NCBI GenBank assembly: GCA_021846285.1
Contig: JAJZCB010000001.1
Location: 53,460 to 117,459 of the forward strand
From: Bacillota bacterium
GTDB taxonomy: Bacteria > Bacillota > Bacilli > Alicyclobacillales > SLC66
Direction of reading: 5' to 3'
DNA: 64,000 nucleotides
In this document: positions 43,679-52,219 of the stretch, one piece after another
Layout: the number at the start of each line of letters is the position of its first letter
Numbering within the stretch: the first letter of the stretch is position 1
Notes under the pieces: model-generated
Told to the model about the DNA's origin: nothing
What the model saw: only the letters and a program-made list of their open reading frames with translations
Database searches by the model: none
Translations under genes and position numbers: made by a program

Positions 43679-43983
43679 GTGTCTTCTTTGATGGTCATGC
43701 CGTTCGTCGTATGCAGATGCGCCATATCCCCGTGCACATTGTCGAGACCGTGGCCGCCGTCGGCGTTCCTGTCAGGGAAACGAACCGTACGGTGCTGCTG
43801 CGCGGACAGTGGGGCGATAAGTCAATCCACGTCCTCAAATGGAAGCAGACCAACACGGTTCACACCGTGTATGTCGCGGACGAGTGGGAGAGCTACATTG
43901 CGGTCACGCGCACTCGCAAGAAGTCTGCGCCAGGAAAAGCTAAGGGCAGCCACAAGAGTGTGAGACGGGAGGAATTCCCGTGA
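43675..43983 (+). CDS. DUF4258-like small protein
   Basis: The 102-aa protein begins FFDGHAVRRMQMRHIPVHIV, similar to DUF4258/BrnT-like small proteins (HARxRMxxRGI pattern), followed by beta strands and a Lys/Arg-rich tail. ATGA overlap with the Rad50-like gene and a further overlap with the next gene indicate tight coupling. It may be an RNase-like or structural partner; no function is known. Confidence 0.6.
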   Translation: MSVFFDGHAVRRMQMRHIPVHIVETVAAVGVPVRETNRTVLLRGQWGDKSIHVLKWKQTNTVHTVYVADEWESYIAVTRTRKKSAPGKAKGSHKSVRREEFP

Positions 43984-44234
43984 AACTCTTGCTGGGCGCA
44001 GTCCTGATCACCCTCTTGTTCGTGGGCGTACTGGTCCAGTCTCCACCGCAGTTTAGCGGGTGGACGAGGGTGACGGTGGCTTCCGGTGACACAGAGTGGT
44101 CGATCGCAAAAGCGCATTGCCCGAGTGCCGACACGAGAGACGTCGTAAGCGCAATCGAAGCGCGCAACCACACGGATGGCGACATACAGCCCGGTCAGGT
44201 GCTCTGGGCGCCGACCCGTGTGTCGTATCCCTAA
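43980..44234 (+). CDS. Membrane-anchored LysM-domain protein
   Basis: An 84-aa protein with one N-terminal membrane segment (LLLGAVLITLLFVGVLVQ) and a LysM domain (VTVASGDTEWSIAKAHCPSA ... GDIQPGQVLWAP). The architecture recalls YneA, the SOS-induced division inhibitor of Bacillus. A role in delaying division while the element replicates is possible but inferred. GTG 43980 overlaps the preceding gene by 4 nt. Confidence 0.75.
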   Translation: MKLLLGAVLITLLFVGVLVQSPPQFSGWTRVTVASGDTEWSIAKAHCPSADTRDVVSAIEARNHTDGDIQPGQVLWAPTRVSYP

Positions 44235-44383
44235 TAAAACTTCCGCTACGCCCCGGAGCGCATCTCGCCACTCGTACGACTGAGATCACTGTTCCGCGAA
44301 AGGTGGTCAAGCGATTGTTCCCACCGCCGTGGGTCTGACTACACAGACTCTCGCGGCGGCGGGGGTCGATTGGAGGCCAATTC

Positions 44384-45574
44384 ATGCACGTGGTCTTTCA
44401 CAAAGAGTCGCTCACCAAAGCGATGAGAGATGCTATGCGGTTCGTACCCAATACCACGACGCACCTGTATCAGAAGTTTGTGCTCATGAAAGCGGACAGC
44501 GCGAACGATCGCGTCGAACTGTTTGCCGTCAACCCGGACGGGGGCATTCGCCTCATTTTGCCGGATCGCGGCTTTGGCGACAGTCCGGCCGTGATCGAAC
44601 AGGCGGGTCAATGTGCGCTCGACGGCCGGACACTCTGGGAGATCGTGCGCAAATTGCCCGGCGATACGGTGAGTTTTCGCACGCTGGGAACCGTCACGAC
44701 GATCAAGGCGGGTAAAGCGACCTACGATTTGCATGGCATGTCGCCAGAGACGTTTGTGCCTTGGGCAACGGAGAACGGGGGCACAACACTGCAGATTCAC
44801 GCCCGCGATCTTTTGCGGATGCTGGATCGTACGATCTATGCGGCAGCGAAATCAGACGCTCGTCCGACGCTCACCGGTGTTCACATCACGGTAACGGGCG
44901 ACCATTTGGCGATGGAGGCGACCGACGGCTTTCGGCTGTCTCGCGTCGATCACTCTGTGTCGGTAGACGAGGGTCAAGCGGTGGATGTGATCGTGCCGTC
45001 TGACTCCTTATCACGTCTGGCAGCCTTATTGCCCAATGACGATGACGAGGAGGTCGAATTGCAGTTGGGACGGACGTCACTGTCCGCCACGTGGAGTGAC
45101 AAAGACATGCAGGTCAACCTACGGGGTCTCGAAGGTCGGTATCCGGACACGACACGGATTATTCCGACCACTTTTACGCAGGAGTTTCAAATTCCGCGTC
45201 AGGCGTGGCTGGAAGCGTGTGATCGGGTGCTCACCATTTGCGGTCGACTCGATAGTTCGGTGGCCCAATTTACCTTTGGCTCTGATCGACTCGATCTGAC
45301 GGCGAAGTCGCCCGACATCGGTCATGTGACCGATCAGGTCGAGGGCGTCACAGGAAACAGCGGCGCCATCTTACTTTCTTTCAATGTCCGCTACGTCATG
45401 GACGCTCTGCGATCGGTTTCGTCTGACCACGTATTTGTGGGACTGACCGGCGTACAGTCGGCGGCGGTGGTGAGAGCAGATGGCGACAGTGTCCTTTCGC
45501 TCATCCTGCCAATGCGTCAGGTGCAGGAAATTGGCATGCCAGACCAAAACGGCCTAACGCCGTCACCTATATAA
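44384..45574 (+). CDS. dnaN: DNA polymerase III beta subunit (sliding clamp)
   Basis: The 396-aa protein folds as three clamp repeats. SDARPTLTGVHITVTGDHLA and ATDGFRLSR are diagnostic of the middle domain. Chromosomal dnaN normally lies beside dnaA; here it sits among mobile-element genes, so this is a second, element-borne clamp. ATG 44384 follows GGAGG. Preceded by two small hairpins (44320-44348). Confidence 0.9.
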   Translation: MHVVFHKESLTKAMRDAMRFVPNTTTHLYQKFVLMKADSANDRVELFAVNPDGGIRLILPDRGFGDSPAVIEQAGQCALDGRTLWEIVRKLPGDTVSFRTLGTVTTIKAGKATYDLHGMSPETFVPWATENGGTTLQIHARDLLRMLDRTIYAAAKSDARPTLTGVHITVTGDHLAMEATDGFRLSRVDHSVSVDEGQAVDVIVPSDSLSRLAALLPNDDDEEVELQLGRTSLSATWSDKDMQVNLRGLEGRYPDTTRIIPTTFTQEFQIPRQAWLEACDRVLTICGRLDSSVAQFTFGSDRLDLTAKSPDIGHVTDQVEGVTGNSGAILLSFNVRYVMDALRSVSSDHVFVGLTGVQSAAVVRADGDSVLSLILPMRQVQEIGMPDQNGLTPSPI

Positions 45575-45587
45575 GGAGGCGACGCGG

Positions 45588-45929
45588 ATGTCGTGGCGTT
45601 CGTTTGCGATATGGACATGGAGACGGAACTCTAAGCGGATAGAGAAGCGGCATGAACGCATGAGCGAAGAGTGCCGATTCTGGGAGATGCAGTACGACCT
45701 GCTTTTGCAGCGATGCGCTCCTTACGGCGTCATCGATCGGGCGCAATTTCACAAACAGGCGCCGTCCGAACGGGCGAAGAGTCGACTGGACGCGTTTTGC
45801 CGGGCGGCCGTCTTATTGTCGCACCACTGGGATGAGGCGCTCGACGCAGGATACCCCTTCAAGCAGCCGTTTGACGAATGGGTGGGCAACGTATTGCTGC
45901 CGTGGCAAAAGAGGATTCATCAGTCATAG
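45588..45929 (+). CDS. Hypothetical protein (113 aa)
   Basis: A helical, tryptophan-rich, basic protein (FAIWTWRRNSKRIEKRHERM at the N-terminus) with no recognised domain or membrane span. ATG after AAGGAGG, 13 nt behind the clamp gene, so probably in its operon. A strong hairpin follows at 45956. Confidence 0.55.
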   Translation: MSWRSFAIWTWRRNSKRIEKRHERMSEECRFWEMQYDLLLQRCAPYGVIDRAQFHKQAPSERAKSRLDAFCRAAVLLSHHWDEALDAGYPFKQPFDEWVGNVLLPWQKRIHQS

Positions 45930-45955
45930 ATCGGTTGTTCTGACAGTGTTACACT

Positions 45956-45989
45956 CCCGCACGGGTGAAATTTGTTCACCCCGTGCGGG
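45956..45989 (+). other. Strong GC-rich hairpin before radC
   Basis: CCCGCACGGG pairs with CCCGTGCGGG, extended by TGAA/TTCA with one bulge. No U-tract follows. It belongs to the series of hairpins upstream of genes in this block. Confidence 0.65.
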
Positions 45990-46015
45990 GGGGTGGACTA
46001 AGGAGCTAACAACCA

Positions 46016-46483
46016 ATGGCCGTTCGCGTGCCGGTAATCAAGATTCAGATCGTCAAAGAACGCACCATGCCTTATCAGGAGTCAATCAACATCGGATCGC
46101 CCTTCGATGCGGCGCAGTTTATCCGCACATACATCGGCGAGGCGGATCGGGAGCACTTTGTGGTGCTGCTCTTAAATACCAAACATCGCATCAATGCGAT
46201 TCACACCGTCAGCGTCGGATCGCTCAGCGCGACGATCGTGCATCCTCGAGAGGTTTTGAAGGCGGCCATCTTGGCGAACGCTGCGGCCTTAGTCGTCGGG
46301 CACAATCACCCAAGCGGAGATCCGACGCCATCGCAAGAGGACGTCAGCGTCACGCATCGACTCCTACAGGCCAGTGCCATCATGGGCATTGAACTGCTTG
46401 ATCACGTGATTGTCTGCGAAGATCGGCACATGAGTTTCAAAGAACGCGGGTTTCTCGACATGATCGCAAAGAGCGAGTCCTAA
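46016..46483 (+). CDS. radC: RadC-like JAB/MPN domain protein
   Basis: The 155-aa protein is the C-terminal JAB domain of RadC. LLNTKHRINAIHTVSVGSLS precedes the metal-binding JAMM motif HNHPSGDPTPSQED. The N-terminal helix-hairpin-helix of chromosomal RadC is missing, as is common in plasmid and phage versions. ATG after AAGGAG. Its biochemical role is unsettled. Confidence 0.88.
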   Translation: MAVRVPVIKIQIVKERTMPYQESINIGSPFDAAQFIRTYIGEADREHFVVLLLNTKHRINAIHTVSVGSLSATIVHPREVLKAAILANAAALVVGHNHPSGDPTPSQEDVSVTHRLLQASAIMGIELLDHVIVCEDRHMSFKERGFLDMIAKSES

Positions 46484-46488
46484 GACCG

Positions 46489-46533
46489 AACGAGTGAGCC
46501 CCGCAACACTGGCGGGGGTTTCCCCTACTCGTT
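46489..46533 (+). other. Two-level hairpin after radC
   Basis: The inner CCCCGC/GCGGGG stem (46499-46517) is enclosed by AACGAGT/ACTCGTT (46489-46495 and 46527-46533). GTTTCCCC after the inner stem gives it some terminator character. Confidence 0.6.
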
Positions 46534-46549
46534 TGCAGGAGGTGTAGCC

Positions 46550-47326
46550 ATGGATCAGACCAAGAAGCAGAACCTCTGGAATCGAGCGAAAAGTGGAATG
46601 CGGATCCTGTTGAACGAAACTGCAAAGCGGTCTCGAAGAGATGTGCTGTCTCAACAACTCGAACGGACTCTACAACTCACATCGATCGAACTTCTGGTCA
46701 AGCAAGTGGAAAGCGAACGGCTGGAAGAGAAACTTCGTTTACGGGATACGATCATCTCGAGTTTACAAGATGAGATTGCGTCGCTCGTCCATCAGGGGGA
46801 TCAGTTGCGCGCCAAACACGATCAAGCGATCATCAGACAAGAACGGGAGCTTGGAATCTTGCGCCAGTGTAAGGAGCAGACGCGCACCGCGCTGCTAAAC
46901 TGGCGCCCGAGTCAAAGAGACAACGTCGGAATCATCACGGGCAGAAAGGATCACTCGCCTTACTACGTAGAGTGGGAAATCCTGTGGCTCAGTATGAATG
47001 GCGTCAACTCCTATCGTGTGATTCGCTCCTGTGGCGAAGGAGATGTAGATTCAATGTTTCGTTTCCTTGCCCATTGTGACAAAAAGGATCTTCACCGTCT
47101 GGATCAGTGGCAAACAGTCTGCCCATTTTCCGTCTTTGAAGAGAACGGCGAATGGCATGTAGCTCATTCCCGTTGTCAACTAGGGGGATGCGACTTTGAC
47201 ACTATTTCATTTGCCACGTTGAACGAAGCGAAAGACTACGCGCTCAGGCTTACCAGAACGGGGCAAACCCCGGATTGCCGCACATGTTCCGATTGTTATC
47301 AAGAGTATAGGCATGACTGGACCTAA
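46550..47326 (+). CDS. Coiled-coil protein with C-terminal cysteine motif
   Basis: A 258-aa protein with a long N-terminal coiled coil (residues ~20-120) and a globular C-terminus that ends in a cysteine knuckle (CRTCSDCYQEY). The C-terminal ~40 residues resemble those of the protein at 41705. Unknown family. ATG follows CAGGAGGTG. Confidence 0.6.
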   Translation: MDQTKKQNLWNRAKSGMRILLNETAKRSRRDVLSQQLERTLQLTSIELLVKQVESERLEEKLRLRDTIISSLQDEIASLVHQGDQLRAKHDQAIIRQERELGILRQCKEQTRTALLNWRPSQRDNVGIITGRKDHSPYYVEWEILWLSMNGVNSYRVIRSCGEGDVDSMFRFLAHCDKKDLHRLDQWQTVCPFSVFEENGEWHVAHSRCQLGGCDFDTISFATLNEAKDYALRLTRTGQTPDCRTCSDCYQEYRHDWT

Positions 47327-47420
47327 CGCACGATGTCTCGTCTTTGATGCGGCTGTTCTTGATCGGATTTCCATTTCGCCGCAGCCAGGCTAGCTCGTGT
47401 CATCACATAGGCCATGTTAT

Positions 47421-47470
47421 CCCCGGCCACGCGGGGCGATCATCATTCGCCCTGCCGTGGCAGCGGGGCG
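47421..47470 (+). other. Tandem CCCCG-type hairpins before the gene at 47487
   Basis: CCCCG GCCACG CGGGG (47421-47436) and CGCCC...GGGCG (47448-47470). Confidence 0.6.
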
Positions 47471-47486
47471 CCATGGAGGGATTCAT

Positions 47487-48389
47487 ATGATGGCACTGGA
47501 ACACTTGGTGGCAAACACAAACCAGAAGGGCAGCCGCATCGGTTGGTTGCTGTGGTATAGGATCGCAGACGAGCAGACGGACAAAGCGATTGCAGACGCC
47601 GCATTTATGCTATCTGCGTTACCACAGAAGTATCGCATGCCAGATATCCGACCGGTGGATGCGTACCGTCGGGCGACCAAGTCCATTGAGGGGCGCATTG
47701 ACGGCCTGAACTGCGAGGACAAAATCGAGTGTCTTGTTCGGGATGTCTACCACACCAAAAATGAAGTGGTGCGTCACCTGGTGGTGGAGCGATGCCATGC
47801 CAGTGGTCGTCGGTTGGATTACGACCAGTGTGCGGCGATGCTCATGTTTAATCACACCATCCGGACAATCGATGTCGAGTTGAACAATCCCGAAGGATTT
47901 GTCGCGGACGCTGTACGCAAGTTCGAAGCGAACTATCGCCGGTATCTCACAAGTTATGACGGGAATGCCAAGCGCCGCACGGTTCGCGCTGTACTGGACG
48001 ATCTGGCGGCGACCAGCCTGAAAGAGTCAGGCGGCGTCTATCTGATCCCACGGCAACACGAGGAGCTTCTGTTTCAACTCATCGCCTATGTAGGCGGGTT
48101 AAACGGGTGCAAGGCGTACAAGATGCCGGTGGAAGATACAGCGGAGACGCGCGATATGGTGCGCGATGTGGTCACAAATAAAGCGCAGACCATGCTCAGT
48201 GAGATTCGCGCTGTACTACGAGGCGGCATGGTGCCAGAGAAAATGGTGCAACAGCTCCTCGAACAGTCGCGTCAGGTCAAACGAGAAGTGACACTGTATC
48301 AAGACATCTTGAAGGAGAGCATGGGAACGCTCGAAACGGACGTAGAACTGCTTGAAGCGCAGATGGTAAACCTCTTGGGTCAACTTTAG
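47487..48389 (+). CDS. DUF6744-like element protein
   Basis: A 300-aa protein. The segments RIGWLLWYRI and RPVDAYRRATK near the N-terminus match a phage and plasmid family I know as DUF6744, with no established function. The rest is helical with a C-terminal coiled coil (QLLEQSRQVKREVTLYQDIL). ATG 47487 follows GGAGGG. It precedes the MoxR-VWA pair, a combination that suggests a common task. Confidence 0.6.
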   Translation: MMALEHLVANTNQKGSRIGWLLWYRIADEQTDKAIADAAFMLSALPQKYRMPDIRPVDAYRRATKSIEGRIDGLNCEDKIECLVRDVYHTKNEVVRHLVVERCHASGRRLDYDQCAAMLMFNHTIRTIDVELNNPEGFVADAVRKFEANYRRYLTSYDGNAKRRTVRAVLDDLAATSLKESGGVYLIPRQHEELLFQLIAYVGGLNGCKAYKMPVEDTAETRDMVRDVVTNKAQTMLSEIRAVLRGGMVPEKMVQQLLEQSRQVKREVTLYQDILKESMGTLETDVELLEAQMVNLLGQL

Positions 48390-48398
48390 ATCTCCTTT

Positions 48399-48448
48399 CC
48401 CCGGCTGTGCGGGGCTTATGACTAGCCCCTACCACAGCCAGTGGGGGC
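48399..48448 (+). promoter_or_regulatory. Hairpins in the moxR leader with possible ribosome-site masking
   Basis: CCCCG GCTGTG CGGGG (48399-48414) and GCCCC...GGGGC with inner CCAC/GTGG (48425-48448). CTCCTTT just before them (48392-48398) is complementary to the AAAGGAG ribosome site (48450-48456), so an outer stem could hide the start of translation. Confidence 0.5.
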
Positions 48449-48464
48449 AAAAGGAGTTTGTGAG

Positions 48465-49589
48465 ATGGACACGATCGACAAAATCAACGACATTCGGCTG
48501 TACCTGCAAAACACATTTAAAGAACGAACAGATGTCATCGAAGGTCTGCTAACGGCGCTGGTGGCGCAAGTCCATGTGCTTCTCATCGGAGCGCCAGGAA
48601 CGGCGAAAAGTGCCATTACCGTAACGCTGGCCAGCTTGATCGAAGGGTTCGAGTACTACCAATGGCTCATGACGAAATTCACGACGCCAGAAGAGTTGTT
48701 TGGACCGTATGATTTGCAAAAGCTCAAGGCGGGGGCGTATGAGCGCATGACCGACGGTCGATTGCCGGTTGCTCATATGGCGTATCTGGACGAACTGTTT
48801 AAGGCCAATAGCGCCATCTTAAATGCACTGCTGACGCTGATTAACGAGCGAATCTTCTACAACGGCACGAAAAAAGAAACCTCCCCGCTGCAAACGCTCA
48901 TCGGGACGTCGAACGAATATCCACAAGAGGAGGAACTGCAGGCGTTGTTTGATCGTTTTTTGCTGCGCTATGAACCGGGCTACATCAAAGAAGACGGGAA
49001 CTTTGCGGCGATGCTGATGCATTCGTCGGAGCAGCCTCCTGCACCGATCACGGCGATGGAACTGGAGCAATTGCAACAGGAGAGTAGCAGGGTGTCGGTG
49101 GAATCTCATGTTGTCGATGCGATCGTGACACTGCGAGCGGATCTGGTACAAGAGGGGATCGTACTCTCGGATCGCCGCTGGGTGCAAGTGACCAAACGCC
49201 TCTTGCCCGCACGCGCGGTCTTGGCGGGCAGGAGGCACATTGTCATCGAGGAAGATGCGGAGATCTTGCAGCATGTGCTGTGGGAAGATCCATCCCAAAA
49301 GGCGACAGTGGCCATGATCGTCCGCAAGCGCCTTGATCCTGTGGCGGGCCAGGTGTCTGAACTGCTCGAGGATGCCCGGGATATTGCCAACACTGCGATG
49401 AAGGCGTCCGATGAGCAGGCCGTATCCTTAGGCACGGAGGCGATCAAGAAGCTCAAGAGTATCCGCAGTGAGGTGCAGGCATGCATCGGCGCAGGGGGAA
49501 CACCTGCCAAACGGCAGAAGATCCAAGAGGCGGATGCGAAGATCGAAGAATTCCTAAAAGGGGTGACACGCAAATGCCTCGGCATCTAA
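48465..49589 (+). CDS. MoxR-family AAA+ ATPase
   Basis: The 374-aa protein has Walker A IGAPGTAKSAI near residue 45, Walker B with MAYLDELFKANS, and the sensor segment IGTSNEYPQEEEL, all typical of MoxR/RavA ATPases. These act as chaperones with VWA-domain partners. The VWA gene overlaps its 3' end by 16 nt. ATG 48465 follows AAAGGAG. Family members mature metalloenzymes or remodel complexes; here the client is unknown. Confidence 0.92.
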   Translation: MDTIDKINDIRLYLQNTFKERTDVIEGLLTALVAQVHVLLIGAPGTAKSAITVTLASLIEGFEYYQWLMTKFTTPEELFGPYDLQKLKAGAYERMTDGRLPVAHMAYLDELFKANSAILNALLTLINERIFYNGTKKETSPLQTLIGTSNEYPQEEELQALFDRFLLRYEPGYIKEDGNFAAMLMHSSEQPPAPITAMELEQLQQESSRVSVESHVVDAIVTLRADLVQEGIVLSDRRWVQVTKRLLPARAVLAGRRHIVIEEDAEILQHVLWEDPSQKATVAMIVRKRLDPVAGQVSELLEDARDIANTAMKASDEQAVSLGTEAIKKLKSIRSEVQACIGAGGTPAKRQKIQEADAKIEEFLKGVTRKCLGI

Positions 49590-51082
49590 CCGATGAAGGA
49601 GCCATCTGCGTCGATCGGTATGATCGGCGGATATGGCACCGGATAACGGAAGAGTCAGAACGGATTCAGTCGACCGATAGTGAGCAACCCTACACGGGCC
49701 TGCTTCGCGATGTGTGGGCCAGTCTGTATAAGGTGAGTCCGCAGCTAAACGAGTTGGGGTCAGTCGTGAATCGCAAAATCATGCACAGTCTGATGAACCA
49801 GACCGCCTGGACAGATCTGCGTCAGATGACGCAGATGGATGAGTACAGCGCGGCCCTGGGATCACTGAGCCTACAAGACACGCTCGGACAGGTGTTGCCG
49901 CCGGACATTCAAGAACAGGCGCGGCAAGTGCAGGACTTGGAGCAGCAGGTGCAACAGTTGCTGGATCAAGCGAATGCTTACGATCAGGCAACCGATGCGT
50001 TGTCCGATTTGGCATCCGATGTGTCGTCCGATTCAGGCTCGCTTTCAGATTCACTCAACAAGGCGGTCGATCCTGCCGAGTCCATTCGTCAGCAGGCGGC
50101 TGAACTGGGGAAGGTGTTCGAGCAAGCCGCCCAAGCATTTGAGACAGCCTTTGACAGCCACAGTGGTTCCATTGGACGCTCCCTTCGGCAGGCGCTGGAG
50201 GGAGCGGTTCAGGAATCGCAGGACACGCAGCGTATGATGCAAGCTTGGGGCGTTGGAGCGGGGGATGGAAGACCTGTCAGCGGGAAAGAGCGCCTGGAGT
50301 TGGCCCAAACCTTGACAGCGAACCCGAAACTCCGTGAGGTCGCGAAAATGGCGGGGAGGATGCAGATGATGGCCTTACATAAGAGGCGCAATCGCACCGT
50401 TCATCCCCCATCAGAAGTTGTGAATATCACGATCGGGGATGACCTGGCCCACATTCTGCCGTCTGAACTGTTGTTGCTGGCCGAGCCCGATACAGAAGAT
50501 GAATTCCTACGGCGTTTCTCGGAAAAACGACTCTTGCAATACGATTTGCGGGGATTCGAGCGAGAAGGACAAGGACCGATCATCGTGTGCATCGATGAAT
50601 CGGGCAGCACAGCAGGGCAGGTGGAGATGTGGGAGAAGGCAATTGCCCTGACCCTGTTTGCCATCGCCCGGCGTGAAAAGCGAGCGTTTGCCGTGGTGCA
50701 CTTTGGCTCGGAGAGCGAAATAGTAGTGCGTTCATGGCAGCGTCCGAAAGACGCGACGCCAGCAGAATTGATTGAGATGGCCGAGCATTTTTTTAATGGT
50801 GGAACGGATTTTGAACGGCCGCTTCGGGAGGCTGTTCGGATTATGAACGAAGTGGCGTTTAAAAAGGGGGATATTGTGTTTATCACGGACGGGGAGAGTA
50901 GGGTATCGGACACATTTTTGGCGGGCGAGTTCTTGCGCGTCAAGCAAGAGAAGCAATTCCAAGTGGTTTCGGTGGTGATCGGGCATGATGATTGCGCGGT
51001 AAGGCCGTTTAGTGACCATGTGGTACGTCCGCAACTGGCGGGTGATCTCGCGTTGGATTTCGTTGTGGAATCACTGCAGTAA
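49574..51082 (+). CDS. VWA-domain (CoxE-like) partner of MoxR
   Basis: The 502-aa protein has a Gln- and Ser-rich helical N-terminal half (coiled coil near residues 110-145) and a C-terminal von Willebrand A domain. The MIDAS motif DESGS is in IIVCIDESGSTAG, and VFITDGESRV follows. ATG 49574 lies inside the moxR coding end, so the two are translationally coupled. MoxR-VWA pairs cooperate in assembling or activating target proteins; the target in this element is not indicated. Confidence 0.88.
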   Translation: MPRHLTDEGAICVDRYDRRIWHRITEESERIQSTDSEQPYTGLLRDVWASLYKVSPQLNELGSVVNRKIMHSLMNQTAWTDLRQMTQMDEYSAALGSLSLQDTLGQVLPPDIQEQARQVQDLEQQVQQLLDQANAYDQATDALSDLASDVSSDSGSLSDSLNKAVDPAESIRQQAAELGKVFEQAAQAFETAFDSHSGSIGRSLRQALEGAVQESQDTQRMMQAWGVGAGDGRPVSGKERLELAQTLTANPKLREVAKMAGRMQMMALHKRRNRTVHPPSEVVNITIGDDLAHILPSELLLLAEPDTEDEFLRRFSEKRLLQYDLRGFEREGQGPIIVCIDESGSTAGQVEMWEKAIALTLFAIARREKRAFAVVHFGSESEIVVRSWQRPKDATPAELIEMAEHFFNGGTDFERPLREAVRIMNEVAFKKGDIVFITDGESRVSDTFLAGEFLRVKQEKQFQVVSVVIGHDDCAVRPFSDHVVRPQLAGDLALDFVVESLQ

Positions 51083-51198
51083 AAATATGTGGACTGGTCT
51101 GTGTGTAGTCTGAATAGGCAGGCGTTTCGGGGAACGCACCGCGTCTATGCAACGGCGCGGTGTGGCCTTATAATCAAAGAAAGAGTAGGTGAGCATGA

Positions 51199-52005
51199 GT
51201 GGGAGTACCGCGTAACGCCAAAGATATTATCGCCAAACACTTGACGAGGGCCTTTCCCGAGGATGCGTTGTCGGTGTTCGGGATCCCGGGTCTCCACGTG
51301 GTGCGGGCGCTGCCTACGGAACTCGACACTGTGGATATACGGCAAGGGCTTATAGACATCGTGTTAGAACTCAGAGATGCGCAACTGCTGCACATGGAGT
51401 TTCACTCTTCGAAGGAGCCGTCCTTGGATCGATTTTTGGTGTATGACGCGCATCTGTACGCGCAGTTTCATCAAACGATCCGTACAATTGTCCTCTACAT
51501 TGGAGACGTAGGGCACGGACCAGAAGAAGTCAATGCCGGAGCCATACGGTATCGTGTCGAGAATGTATACCTGCGTGAATTTGACGGCGATGCTGTTCTT
51601 GATACCATTGAGCGACATCTCGCCGAAGGCGATTGGGATGTGCAGGATCGCATACGCTTGGCATTTGCGCTTCACATGAACTTTGAGCGTCTGACGCGAG
51701 AACAGGCGTTTGACAAGGTCGTTGAGATCACGCGAAAGATCCCGGATCGCCTTGAGCAAAACTACGTCACGGCATTGATTCTGGGACTCAGCGGCAGAGA
51801 ATTGAGCGATAAACAAGAAGAACAGCTAAAGGAGGTCCTTCGTATGACAGATGTCGTTCGGGAAATTGAACACGAGGCTGAAGAAAGAGGGATGGAGAAG
51901 GGATTACAGAAGGGGCGCCAGGAAGGGGAGATAATGAAGGCCATAGAAGTAGCCAAGAACCTGATACGTCTTGGCGATAGTATAGAAAAGGCAGCTCGGG
52001 CGTAA
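51199..52005 (+). CDS. Rpn-like PD-(D/E)XK protein
   Basis: The 268-aa protein follows the layout of Rpn/DUF4351-type nuclease-like proteins. IDIVLELRDAQLLHMEFHSS contains the nuclease Asp and Glu-x-His; a helical region follows, then a tail with repeated charged GMEKGLQKGRQEGE turns. It differs clearly from the relative at 29161. GTG after AGGTGAG. A 7-bp hairpin (51137-51162) lies upstream. Confidence 0.75.
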   Translation: MGVPRNAKDIIAKHLTRAFPEDALSVFGIPGLHVVRALPTELDTVDIRQGLIDIVLELRDAQLLHMEFHSSKEPSLDRFLVYDAHLYAQFHQTIRTIVLYIGDVGHGPEEVNAGAIRYRVENVYLREFDGDAVLDTIERHLAEGDWDVQDRIRLAFALHMNFERLTREQAFDKVVEITRKIPDRLEQNYVTALILGLSGRELSDKQEEQLKEVLRMTDVVREIEHEAEERGMEKGLQKGRQEGEIMKAIEVAKNLIRLGDSIEKAARA

Positions 52006-52084
52006 ACGTCAAATAGCCCACACCTAGCGGTGTCCGGTCATGCGTGAGATGATCCTCCCAGACTATTCAGGGAGGGAGATCATC

Positions 52085-52219
52085 ATGACGAAAGTAGAAT
52101 TAGCAGATTTGCGTGAGAGTTGGCGTGAGCAACTGGACTTTCGGTCGAAGACATTCAAAAACTCGTGCAGTAATAGGCTTGGGGCTCGCGTCGAAGTAGG
52201 CGTGAACCTCTTTTTCTAG
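52085..52219 (+). pseudogene. Truncated transposon accessory ORF (IS66-type?)
   Basis: A 44-codon frame begins MTKVELADLRESWREQLDF, similar to the start of IS66 TnpA-type proteins, then loses similarity. Upstream, GATGATCCTCCC (52048-52059) and GGGAGGGAGATCATC form an inverted repeat that also provides the ribosome site. Probably the edge of a decayed IS. Confidence 0.4.
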
